Positions 45,781 to 54,158 of a stretch of DNA of 64,000 nt are shown piece by piece (position 1 is the first letter of the stretch; each line of letters starts with the position of its first letter). Source of the stretch: Parapedobacter indicus (GTDB taxonomy: Bacteria; Bacteroidota; Bacteroidia; Sphingobacteriales; Sphingobacteriaceae). The position numbers were made by a program, and so were the translations under genes. The stretch is from assembly GCF_900113765.1 (NCBI RefSeq), contig NZ_FOQO01000005.1, positions 202,710-266,709 of the forward strand. The letters run 5' to 3'. The notes beneath the pieces are model-generated. The model searched no databases. It had not been told where the DNA came from and saw nothing but the letters and a program-made list of their open reading frames with translations.

Positions 45781-45837
45781 AATTCGATTTTTTCATATTT
45801 TTACTATAATTTCGTAGAACTATTAAAAAATCGAATT
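45781..45837. promoter_or_regulatory. 13-bp inverted repeat bracketing the GLPGLI promoter
   Basis: AATTCGATTTTTT (45781-45793) and AAAAAATCGAATT (45825-45837) are perfect inverted copies with a 31-base interval, ending three bases before the ATG. A near-consensus -7 (TAATTTCG, 45807-45814) lies inside. A dimeric regulator or a looped complex could control the gene. Confidence 0.6.
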
Positions 45838-45840
45838 AAT

Positions 45841-46728
45841 ATGAGACGTTTTATCTTGTTCCTATTTATGGGGTGCCTGACGGTAACATCGGGTCGAGCC
45901 CAGCAGGGCGAGCCCGCTTTGGCCCGGGTGATTTATGAATTTATGCACATCAATGACACGCTGCAGCCGGATAAACCGTATAAAGAAGAAATGGTGTTAT
46001 ATATCGGGCAACATGCGACGTCATATGATACCTATAGTCTCGAACGGGTAAACCAGCAAATCAAATCGCAAATGGAGGATCCGGCATTTGATGGTAACCT
46101 GACCCTTAGGGGAAGTGGGAGTACAACCAAGGAATCGTATTACATACAGCCGGAGGAACGACGCATTAAACAGCTCTATCGTCTTGCCGGGGAGATCTAT
46201 GTAGTTGACGAGGACTATCCGGCTATCGATTGGCAAGTTGCCGATGAGACGAAAGAAATCGGCGGTTATGACGTCCAGAAGGCTACTGGCCGTTTTAGGG
46301 GCCGTGACTATACCGCATGGTTTACTACGGCGTTGCCGTTTCAAGCAGGTCCCTGGAAGTTACAGGGATTACCAGGTTTGGTCCTTGAGGCATCGGATCA
46401 TCGAGGCGAGGTATTTTTCCGCTATGCTGGATTTGAAACCCTCAAAGAAGGGGAGGCAACCCTCTCACTGCCAGAAAATGCGATAACAACCAACAAAAAA
46501 GCATTGGATAAACTGAAAAAGGGTTATCAGAAAAATCCACAGGCGGCAATGAATGCCCGTTCGCGGGCGGGTGCGTCAAGTTCAGGCGGAGGAGCCACCA
46601 CTGTGAAGTTTGGAGGCAGTTCTGGGAATATGGACATATCCGATCCATCGCGGATCAAAAGTATCAACGTGATACGTGACGACGGACAGGCTTCACCGGT
46701 GACCAATAATCCGATCGAACTGGAATAA
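45841..46728 (+). CDS. GLPGLI-family secreted protein
   Basis: 295 residues with a signal peptide (FILFLFMGCLTVTSGRAQQ). The family name motif is present as GLPGL at 176-180 (WKLQGLPGLVLEAS), preceded by the typical TAWFTTALPFQAGPW. A Gly/Ser-rich segment (about 240-265) and a short tail follow. GLPGLI proteins are exported, of unknown function, and are regularly encoded next to a TonB-receptor-like protein, as here 8 bp downstream. A two-component system and metal-type efflux operon follow, hinting at envelope or metal stress. Confidence 0.92.
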   Translation: MRRFILFLFMGCLTVTSGRAQQGEPALARVIYEFMHINDTLQPDKPYKEEMVLYIGQHATSYDTYSLERVNQQIKSQMEDPAFDGNLTLRGSGSTTKESYYIQPEERRIKQLYRLAGEIYVVDEDYPAIDWQVADETKEIGGYDVQKATGRFRGRDYTAWFTTALPFQAGPWKLQGLPGLVLEASDHRGEVFFRYAGFETLKEGEATLSLPENAITTNKKALDKLKKGYQKNPQAAMNARSRAGASSSGGGATTVKFGGSSGNMDISDPSRIKSINVIRDDGQASPVTNNPIELE

Positions 46729-46736
46729 TCGGTAAG

Positions 46737-49415
46737 ATGCGGCGTAATTCTGGTCTGTTTTTTCTTTTGCTTTGGGCATTGCACGTAATGGCGCAACCGC
46801 ATACGATCCAAGGTTCCCTGAAAACCCAGGATGGCAAAGCCGTATCCCATGCCAGCGTAACCATCCGCAACACGGAAGGTCGTATCGTGGCGTTTAAATC
46901 CAGTGATGCTGCGGGTAATTTTGTAATTCCACTTCCTGGTATTGCCCCGCGAGATAGCCTGATTCTATACATTAACCACCTGGGGTTTGCCAAGGTGAAT
47001 ATACCGCTGGCAGCCAACCGCAGCCGCTATGATGTGATCCTGGAGGAAAAACCCATCGACCTTTCCGAGGTGGAGGTGAAAAGCCGTCCGCGTATCTCCT
47101 CGCGCGGCGATACGCTGAGCTATGAGGTAAGTTCCTTCGCAAAGGCAGCCGATCGCAGTATCGGCGATGTGTTGCGTCGTATGCCCGGCATGGAAGTGAG
47201 CGAAAGCGGGCAGATCAACTACAATGGCCAACGTATTTCCAATTTTTACATCGACGGTGATGATCTGCTCAATGACAAATACAGCATCGGCACGAAGACC
47301 ATCCCCTATGCCATGGTACAGAAGTTGGAAGTCCTTCAGAACCATCAGCCGGTGAAAGTACTACGAAACAAAGCGTTCAGCGACCGCGTCGCCATCAATC
47401 TGGTCATCAAGGATGAGGCACGCCTCGAACTTTCGGGGCAGGCGAAGCTGGGGCTGGGTCTGCCCCACCAATACGACGGTGAACTGAATACCCTCCTTTT
47501 TAACAAGAAATACAAAATGCTCAATGTGGCGAAGGGCAACAACGTAGGCAATGACCTGGCGAGAGACTTCACGGCTTTTAATCTTTCGGATGGGCTTTCC
47601 GCTGCGGGCAACTCGCGCCCAACGGCTTTGCTTTCTCCGGGTACGATAAGTAACCCGATGCTACCCAAACAACGGTACTACTTCAACAATTCCGGATCGC
47701 TCAACGCCAATAATCTGGTGAACCTGAAGAGCGGACTTCAGCTCAAGGTAAATATCAACGGCTTAGTTGACCATAACAATCTCGTGTATAACAGCCGCAG
47801 CGAGCTTTATCTTGCCGACGATACCATCCGCTATACCGAACGGCAGGACATCGGACGTTCCCCGTTTCTTAGTGACATCGGCTTCCATGCGATGGTCAAC
47901 AAGGATCGCTATTACCTCAATCATGCATTGAAAGTTGCCTATTCCGGCGAGACGGGTGCTTCCAGCCTGCTGGGCAACGGAATTGAGATGCACCAACGCC
48001 TGCACAACCGGATCCGTGATTTCTCCCATACACTTGAATATGTCCCTGCGTTGAAAAGCGGAGACGTCATTGAGCTGTACTGGTATCTAAACCACTACAA
48101 CCAGCCGCAGACGTTGCTAATCCAGCCCGGTATTAATGAAGCTTCCCTGAATGATGGAATGCCTTTTGAACGCATCCATCAGTTTGCCGAAACGCCCACC
48201 TGGTTTAACCGGGTATCTGCGGCATACCGACTTACAGGCGGTGTCATCCGTCAACGTTATGGCCTTGGCGTCATCAACGAGTGGCAGCAATTGCGTTCGG
48301 CGCTGCGTCTCACTCAGGTGGACGGACATGAAACTCCGTATCTAGGAAGTGATGACAACAACCTTCACTGGAACCGCCACCGGTTTTTCGTGGACGGCGT
48401 CTATGAATACAAACGGGGCGATTGGGAAGCGGCCCTTACGCTGCCGGTTGCTATCCAGCAGATTGCCTACCGGGATGGCTCGTTTGCATTGGACGAATTG
48501 GACAGGCGTTTGCTGTTCAATCCGTCGTTCAATATGAAATTGATGACCAATGTGGAAGATTACCTGTCGTTCAATTATCATTACAATCAGGAAATGGGCA
48601 ATATCAACGGTGTTTTCCGTGGAGCCGTGCTGGCGAACTACCGGAGCATCGAAGCCAATGATGCCGATCTGCAGGAACGCGATAACCATTCCGTAGGGCT
48701 ACGGTACAATTTCCAGCGAGCCATTCACCTGCTTTTTGTAAATGCAGGTATCACCTACACCAAATCGATGGCCAACACCATCGCGTCAAGCATCGTTACT
48801 GATGTCCTCTCACGGACGGTACTTTTGCCTTTTGACAACGACGTAAGCAGCTTCAGCGCAAGTGGTGGCGTCAGTAAGTTTATCTTCGCACTCGGTGCAA
48901 CCGCCAGCCTCAAAGCCTCATGGAATAGCAGCCGTTTCAATCAACTGCTGAACGGCGAGGCGCTCCCGTTTAGTAATCGCTCGGTTACGGTAAATCCCAG
49001 CATGGAAGCCCGCCTTTTTAACAAGGTAAGTATTACCTATAGCGGTACCGGTGTATGGACCACCAGCCGGTTGGTAAACCAGAAGGCCACCGTTTGGGTG
49101 GATGACCGTCGGATCCGGCAGTTCGATCAATCTATTGGACTTACGTATGCACCTGTTAAAAATACTTTTTTGCGTGTTGACGGCCGCCACCAACACATCA
49201 GCCAGCAGCGGCAAGCGGAAATCAGCTATTTCTTCGTAGACGCAACAATCCGTCACCGATTGGTTAAGTGGCGCACGGATATAGCGCTCGATCTAACAAA
49301 CCTCGCCGATGTAACGGCTTATGAAACTTATTCACTGTCTGCAAACCAGTTGGGATACAGTTATTATCAACTGAGAGGGCGTATGGCGGTATTGAAATGG
49401 ACCTTCAACCTGTAG
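46737..49415 (+). CDS. TonB-receptor-like outer-membrane protein with regulatory-like N-terminal domain
   Basis: 892 residues. Signal peptide (LFFLLLWALHVMAQ), carboxypeptidase-regulatory-like domain (IQGSLKTQDGKAVSHASVTIRN), then a plug-like region (DVLRRMPGMEVSESGQINYN, NFYIDGDDLLND) and a long beta-barrel. The plug wording 'RMPGMEVSESGQI.YNG..I..FYIDG.DLL' is that of the receptors that pair with GLPGLI proteins. It lacks an STN domain and the SusC LxxVVVxGY box. No SusD partner is present. The likely job is uptake or export across the outer membrane together with the GLPGLI protein; substrate unknown. Confidence 0.88.
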   Translation: MRRNSGLFFLLLWALHVMAQPHTIQGSLKTQDGKAVSHASVTIRNTEGRIVAFKSSDAAGNFVIPLPGIAPRDSLILYINHLGFAKVNIPLAANRSRYDVILEEKPIDLSEVEVKSRPRISSRGDTLSYEVSSFAKAADRSIGDVLRRMPGMEVSESGQINYNGQRISNFYIDGDDLLNDKYSIGTKTIPYAMVQKLEVLQNHQPVKVLRNKAFSDRVAINLVIKDEARLELSGQAKLGLGLPHQYDGELNTLLFNKKYKMLNVAKGNNVGNDLARDFTAFNLSDGLSAAGNSRPTALLSPGTISNPMLPKQRYYFNNSGSLNANNLVNLKSGLQLKVNINGLVDHNNLVYNSRSELYLADDTIRYTERQDIGRSPFLSDIGFHAMVNKDRYYLNHALKVAYSGETGASSLLGNGIEMHQRLHNRIRDFSHTLEYVPALKSGDVIELYWYLNHYNQPQTLLIQPGINEASLNDGMPFERIHQFAETPTWFNRVSAAYRLTGGVIRQRYGLGVINEWQQLRSALRLTQVDGHETPYLGSDDNNLHWNRHRFFVDGVYEYKRGDWEAALTLPVAIQQIAYRDGSFALDELDRRLLFNPSFNMKLMTNVEDYLSFNYHYNQEMGNINGVFRGAVLANYRSIEANDADLQERDNHSVGLRYNFQRAIHLLFVNAGITYTKSMANTIASSIVTDVLSRTVLLPFDNDVSSFSASGGVSKFIFALGATASLKASWNSSRFNQLLNGEALPFSNRSVTVNPSMEARLFNKVSITYSGTGVWTTSRLVNQKATVWVDDRRIRQFDQSIGLTYAPVKNTFLRVDGRHQHISQQRQAEISYFFVDATIRHRLVKWRTDIALDLTNLADVTAYETYSLSANQLGYSYYQLRGRMAVLKWTFNL

Positions 49416-49441
49416 ACATAAAAACCTTATCTTTGACCGTC

Positions 49442-50122
49442 ATGAACATCTTGCTCGTTGAAGATGATAGCCGCATCAGTGATTTTGTAATTAAGGGCCT
49501 GGAGGAAGCGGGGCACTCCGTTGTGCTGGCGTCTACTGCCGAACGGGCCAGGGACTGGATAAGTGAACACCAATGGGATGTCATTCTCATGGACATCATG
49601 CTGCCCGGTATAGACGGCGTGCAGCTGACAAAGCTGATCCGCTACCGACGCAACACCACTCCGATTCTGGTACTGAGTGCGCTGGATGGTCCCGATGACA
49701 AAGTTACGGCTTTGGACAGCGGAGCGGACGATTACCTGGTAAAGCCCTTTCATTTCAACGAACTGCTATCGCGGATCAATGCCTTGGTGCGTCGTGCAAA
49801 GCTGTCTCACCAGCGTGGCGGACAATCGCATCGCAGTGGCCCCTTAATTATCAATACCGATGAACACCGGGTCGTTTTGCAGGACGAAGAAATAGCGCTG
49901 TCGCCCAAGGAATACAAGTTGCTGCTGTACCTGCTCGAACACCAGGGGCGCGTAGTGCCACGGACGCAGTTGCTCCATGCGGTTTGGGGCATTAACTTTG
50001 ACAACAGTACCAATGTAGTGGATGTTTACATTTCCTATCTCCGAAGTAAAATTGAGAAACAGGGAATTAAATTTATCCACACGGTGAAGGGCACCGGTTA
50101 TTTATGGAAAGAACCCCAATGA
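49442..50122 (+). CDS. OmpR-family response regulator
   Basis: 226 residues from the ATG at 49442, chosen because MNILLVEDD begins the receiver domain; an in-frame ATG at 49397 lies within the previous gene. Receiver: acidic pair in VEDD, phospho-acceptor D51 in LMDIMLPG, Lys in VKPFHF. The C-terminal winged helix (about 130-224) has LSPKEYKLLLYLLEHQGRVV and VVDVYISYLRSKI. It pairs with the kinase gene 10 bp downstream. A direct repeat before the efflux operon (51493-51511) is its best candidate target. Confidence 0.93.
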   Translation: MNILLVEDDSRISDFVIKGLEEAGHSVVLASTAERARDWISEHQWDVILMDIMLPGIDGVQLTKLIRYRRNTTPILVLSALDGPDDKVTALDSGADDYLVKPFHFNELLSRINALVRRAKLSHQRGGQSHRSGPLIINTDEHRVVLQDEEIALSPKEYKLLLYLLEHQGRVVPRTQLLHAVWGINFDNSTNVVDVYISYLRSKIEKQGIKFIHTVKGTGYLWKEPQ

Positions 50123-50132
50123 ATTTCAGACC

Positions 50133-51488
50133 ATGACCGTCCGTAGTAGGCTTACGCTTATTTCATCGTTCACCTTCGGTGTGGTATTTGCTTTGGTGGC
50201 ATTTGTTGTCTATTATACATTCGTCATTACTTCGGAACGTATTATTTTCAGCGATCTGCAAAAGACCGGACTGCTATCAGCCATGTTTTACCTGGAAGAA
50301 GATGAACTTTCTACCCGGGAACACAACCGAATCCGGGTGGATTTTGAAGCGGAGATACAGCAAACGGATGTCAAAGTATACGATCGGTCCGGTCGTCTGC
50401 GTTATGGCAACGGACAGTTGAGAGAAGCCGCTACGCCTGCAATGCTGCAACGTATCCGGGACGAGGGCCGGGTACGCTTTAAAACGGCGGGATATTATTA
50501 CTACGGCCTGCATTATCCCGACAATCAGGGAGACTTTGTCGTAGTGGTAGCGGCCGACCATTCCTTTTTCGCTGCACAGCGCAATCAGTTGCTGCTTACG
50601 ATGGGAGTTGCTCTTGCCATTGGCCTGCTGCTTATTTTTCTGTTAAGTTATGTGTTATCACGGATCGCTTACCGGCCGATTTCATCGGTGATCCGCCAAG
50701 TGAACCAGCTTCAGGCTCACAACCTGGAACGGGCGTTGACCCTTCCGCGCACGAAGGACGAGCTGCATGAGCTGATCGAGACTTTCAATGGATTGCTGTT
50801 GCGGCTTTCGGAGAATTTTGTCATTCAAAAGAACTTCATTAATTACGTATCGCACGAGTTCAAGACGCCGCTGGCATCCATCACGGGTAACCTCGAAGTG
50901 TTTGCGCAACGGGACCGTACACCCACCGAGTACAAAAAAGTGAGTGAGACGGTGCTGACGGAGGTATCACAGCTGGAACATATTCTCAACAACCTGATGA
51001 TACTGGCGGGTCTTCGCACGGACTCGCAAGGCAGTGCAACCTACCGCATAGACGAGCTGCTATGGGATGTAATGGACCGGATTTTTGAACGGTGGCCCGA
51101 AGCCAAGCCACTGGTGGGGCTGGACATTTCCGTGGCCGACGCAGATCGTCTCGTTGTAAAGGGATATCGCAACCAATTGCAAATGGCTGTTTACAATGTA
51201 ATTGACAACGCCGTGAAATATGCGCAAGGAAAACCAGTGGCCATCACGCTTGCCGAATCGGATGGAGCGCTGCGGCTCACTGTACAAGACCACGGGCCGG
51301 GTATACCCCCAACGGAATTGCAACTTGTGCATCAGCCCTTTTACCGGGGCAGCAATGTGGGCAACACCAAGGGAAGCGGCATTGGCCTTTCCCTGGCGGT
51401 GCTTATCTGTAAGCAAAATGGTGTTGCTTTTTCCCTGGCCTCCGATGCGTGTGGCACCCAAGTGATGTTTACCTTTAGGCAACTTTAA
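50133..51488 (+). CDS. Sensor histidine kinase
   Basis: 451 residues. Membrane helices at about 10-33 and 150-175 enclose a periplasmic sensor of about 115 residues. A HAMP-like linker follows, then the dimerisation/phosphoacceptor helix with H241 in YVSHEFKTPLASI, the N box NVIDNAVKYA, and G boxes DHGPGIP and KGSGIGLSLA. It would sense an envelope signal and phosphorylate the adjacent regulator. The type resembles metal-sensing CusS/CzcS-like kinases; the ligand is inferred only from the efflux genes next door. Confidence 0.93.
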   Translation: MTVRSRLTLISSFTFGVVFALVAFVVYYTFVITSERIIFSDLQKTGLLSAMFYLEEDELSTREHNRIRVDFEAEIQQTDVKVYDRSGRLRYGNGQLREAATPAMLQRIRDEGRVRFKTAGYYYYGLHYPDNQGDFVVVVAADHSFFAAQRNQLLLTMGVALAIGLLLIFLLSYVLSRIAYRPISSVIRQVNQLQAHNLERALTLPRTKDELHELIETFNGLLLRLSENFVIQKNFINYVSHEFKTPLASITGNLEVFAQRDRTPTEYKKVSETVLTEVSQLEHILNNLMILAGLRTDSQGSATYRIDELLWDVMDRIFERWPEAKPLVGLDISVADADRLVVKGYRNQLQMAVYNVIDNAVKYAQGKPVAITLAESDGALRLTVQDHGPGIPPTELQLVHQPFYRGSNVGNTKGSGIGLSLAVLICKQNGVAFSLASDACGTQVMFTFRQL

Positions 51489-51492
51489 TCGG

Positions 51493-51529
51493 GTTCTAAT
51501 CCCGTTCTAATGTTGCGCCCCTACTTTTG
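51493..51529 (+). promoter_or_regulatory. Activator-type promoter of the tatA-efflux operon
   Basis: Direct repeat GTTCTAAT at 51493-51500 and 51504-51511 (11-base period, one helix turn), then the exact -7 TACTTTTG at 51522-51529. There is no TTG at the -33 position, which the repeat overlaps. This is the layout of OmpR-family activation, so the adjacent response regulator is the likely activator. Confidence 0.65.
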
Positions 51530-51550
51530 TAGCCATACAAAATAAGAGCT

Positions 51551-51775
51551 ATGGTTTACGAAAAATCGGTTTTGTTGGGTGTAATGGGTATTGGCGGACA
51601 GGAAATGCTGCTCATTGTGCTGGCCTGCCTGTTGTTATTCGGGGGGAAGAAAATACCGGAATTGATGCGTGGCCTCGGTCGCGGCGTGCGTGAGTTTAAG
51701 CGCGGACAGGAGGAGGAACCCCAACCGGAAGGTGATAAGACGGACAAGGGCTCGAATGAGGAGGGGCGTCCATGA
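51551..51775 (+). CDS. tatA: TatA/E-type twin-arginine translocase subunit
   Basis: 74 residues. N-terminal membrane helix ([17 protein letters not shown]), the FGGKKIPEL hinge and amphipathic helix ([14 protein letters not shown]), then a charged tail: the standard TatA/TatE layout and size. TatA forms the protein-conducting part of the Tat pathway, which exports folded proteins. It leads the efflux operon, and its stop overlaps the TolC start (ATGA). The first 10 residues before the helix are longer than in most TatA. At least two Tat-signal enzymes are encoded in this window (5771 and 9902), but no tatC. Confidence 0.88.
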   Translation: MVYEKSVLLGVMGIGGQEMLLIVLACLLLFGGKKIPELMRGLGRGVREFKRGQEEEPQPEGDKTDKGSNEEGRP

Positions 51776-53070
51776 AAGTGGGCTTTCGTTACCTGGCGGC
51801 GTTGGTATTTTGTTGCCTGGCGACAAATGCCCCTGCGCAATATGCTTCGGACACCTTAACGATAACCCCTGCAGAGGCCGAAGCAGTCTTCCTGCAACGC
51901 AATCTCCGGTTATTGGCTGGTAAGCTGGATATCGATATAGCGAAAGCACAGGTGATACAGGCCAAATTATGGCCTAATCCGGTGCTGTCCATCGGTGAAG
52001 TGAACCCTTGGTCCAACGGCGGCGCTGAAGCGCTGGGCCACCTTTTCGGTGACTGGGGCAACCACGCCCAAGTGGCGGTGGATGTCGAGCAACTCATTCA
52101 AACGGCGGGCAAACGGCGGAAACGCATCGCTGTAGAGGAGGCTGGCCTGGTTGTGGCGGAGCATTACTTCGAGGATCTGCTTCGAAGCCTGCAAGTCGAA
52201 TTCCGCACCCAAATAACCGAATTATACCGTACGCAAGCGGGAATGGCTGTTTACGAAGAGGTATTGGGGAAACTGCGGCAACTGCTGCATGGGTATCAGC
52301 GTCAGGTCGTTCAGGGAAACATCAGTCGCAGCGAATACATGCGATTGTGGGCTTCTGAAGTGGAAGTGATGAAAGCCATCGATGACCTTCGGCGAGAGAA
52401 TGGAGAAGCCCAGCGGCATGCGAAGACACTCATGGGACTGGCCCCACAAGAGGAGCTGGTCCTCGCCGGCGGGGGTCTCCCCGATGTCCCTATTGATGTT
52501 CTTAACGCGTTGGATGTCCCTACCCTACGAGAATGGGCAACTACCTACAATGCCGAACTTGCGGCCCTACAATCGGGCACGGTTCAGGCCGATTGGCAGT
52601 TGCGGTACGAGCAGGCACAACGGGTGCCCGACGTGACCGTCAATGCAGGTTATGACCGCGGAGGAAACATCATGCGTGACTTCGTAGGGCTCGGTGTCGC
52701 GGTAGATCTCCCCTTTTTCAACCGTAACCAGGGCAATATCAAGGCCGCTCAATCGATGCTGGCGCAAAGCAGGCTGCTGGCAGACAACAAAAAGAACGAG
52801 GTGGAGAGCGAAGTCATCCGAATATGGAAAGACCTGCTGGCTATCATTGCACGCAGGGAACATATGGGCACACAGTATGAAGCCGACATGGATACCCTGC
52901 TGACGAGCTACCACCGGAATTTTGCCGAACGGCACATCAGCCTATTGGAATACCTCGATTTTCTGGACGCGTATTTACATTCAAAAGACATCCTGCTGGT
53001 TACCGAAAAAGAATTGCGTGTGCAATACGAAGCGCTCCGGTACCACGTGGGGAGTCAACTTCCCTACTAA
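51772..53070 (+). CDS. TolC-family outer-membrane efflux protein
   Basis: 432 residues with a signal peptide ([16 protein letters not shown]). Long coiled-coil helices with the TolC internal duplication ([31 protein letters not shown], and [13 protein letters not shown] later) and [17 protein letters not shown]. It is the outer-membrane channel of a tripartite pump, CzcC/CusC-like. Coupled by overlap to tatA and followed 8 bp later by the adaptor. Confidence 0.9.
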   Translation: MKVGFRYLAALVFCCLATNAPAQYASDTLTITPAEAEAVFLQRNLRLLAGKLDIDIAKAQVIQAKLWPNPVLSIGEVNPWSNGGAEALGHLFGDWGNHAQVAVDVEQLIQTAGKRRKRIAVEEAGLVVAEHYFEDLLRSLQVEFRTQITELYRTQAGMAVYEEVLGKLRQLLHGYQRQVVQGNISRSEYMRLWASEVEVMKAIDDLRRENGEAQRHAKTLMGLAPQEELVLAGGGLPDVPIDVLNALDVPTLREWATTYNAELAALQSGTVQADWQLRYEQAQRVPDVTVNAGYDRGGNIMRDFVGLGVAVDLPFFNRNQGNIKAAQSMLAQSRLLADNKKNEVESEVIRIWKDLLAIIARREHMGTQYEADMDTLLTSYHRNFAERHISLLEYLDFLDAYLHSKDILLVTEKELRVQYEALRYHVGSQLPY

Positions 53071-53078
53071 AAAAACAT

Positions 53079-54155
53079 ATGATAAAACGGTATAGTTGGT
53101 TTGTGGTACTGCTGGCCGCTGCGTGCGAGCCGCGAGAGCAATTGGTTGAAGAAAAGCCTACGAGCTTCTGCCTGAGCGAAAGCTTACGTGGTCAACTGGC
53201 ATTGGATACGTTGCAGGAACGGGATATTACCCAACACATTACACTGACGGGTGAGGTTTCATACAATCCGGACAAGATGGTGCAATTCGTAAGCTGGGTA
53301 ACGGGCATGACGATACAGACCTATTTTTCCCTGGGTGATTTCGTGAAGCAAGGACAACTCCTGGCCACATTTAAAAGTCCAGCGCTACATTCCCTGTTGG
53401 CCGAAAAGCGAAGCATTGAATTACAGCGACGGCTTGCCGAACGCCAACTGATTGCGGCACAAGGCCTGCATGCGGACCATATTGCTTCAGATCGGGATCT
53501 CGTGGAAGCGAAATCGGCACTTGAAAAGTTGAATGCCGAACTGGGGAATATCGAGGCGAACCTGTCTCTTTTTCACCCCAATCCGGCACAGGGCACTTTT
53601 GAAATCCGCTCGCCGTCTTCCGGTTACATTGTGGAGAAAAACATCAATTCAGGCATGCCAATTAACGATGGAGACAACCTGTTTACGGTATCCGGACTCG
53701 CCGATGTGTGGGTGATGGCTAACGTGTATGCAACCGACATGCAATTTGTGAAGGAGGGCGTGGATGCCGAGATCCGCACGCTTGCCTATCCCGGAGCAGT
53801 TTTCCATGGACGTATTTCGGCACTTCCACAGGTGTTTGACCGCCATGAGCGGGTGCTCAAAGCTCGTATTGTGATTGCCAATGAGGGCCTGAAATTAAAA
53901 CCGGGTATGTCTGCCGATGTTGTGGTGACCCGCCGTACCGGCAACGCAACGGTTGCCCTGCCAGCAGATGCCGTTATTTTTGACGACAACCAATATTTTG
54001 CAGTGGTATACGGCGGAGACTGCGACCTTCAACTGCGGCGTATATCCCTGCTTTCCCGCGACCAAGATTGGTGTTTCGTAAGCGAAGGCTTGAAGGCAGG
54101 TGAATGCGTGGTTACGGAGAACCATTTGCTCATTTATGAAAAAATAAAGGGATAG
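53079..54155 (+). CDS. RND efflux periplasmic adaptor (CzcB/CusB-like lipoprotein)
   Basis: 358 residues, lipoprotein signal (LLAAAC, Cys16). Membrane-fusion-protein layout: lipoyl-like halves around a short coiled-coil hairpin (SIELQRRLAERQLIAAQGLHA...LEKLNAELGNIEANL), beta-barrel (GLADVWVMANVYATDMQFVKEG) and membrane-proximal domain with LKPGMSADVVV. It links the RND pump to the TolC channel. No His-rich metal-binding N-terminus is seen. The gene is 3 bp before the pump gene. Confidence 0.9.
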   Translation: MIKRYSWFVVLLAAACEPREQLVEEKPTSFCLSESLRGQLALDTLQERDITQHITLTGEVSYNPDKMVQFVSWVTGMTIQTYFSLGDFVKQGQLLATFKSPALHSLLAEKRSIELQRRLAERQLIAAQGLHADHIASDRDLVEAKSALEKLNAELGNIEANLSLFHPNPAQGTFEIRSPSSGYIVEKNINSGMPINDGDNLFTVSGLADVWVMANVYATDMQFVKEGVDAEIRTLAYPGAVFHGRISALPQVFDRHERVLKARIVIANEGLKLKPGMSADVVVTRRTGNATVALPADAVIFDDNQYFAVVYGGDCDLQLRRISLLSRDQDWCFVSEGLKAGECVVTENHLLIYEKIKG

Positions 54156-54158
54156 CGA

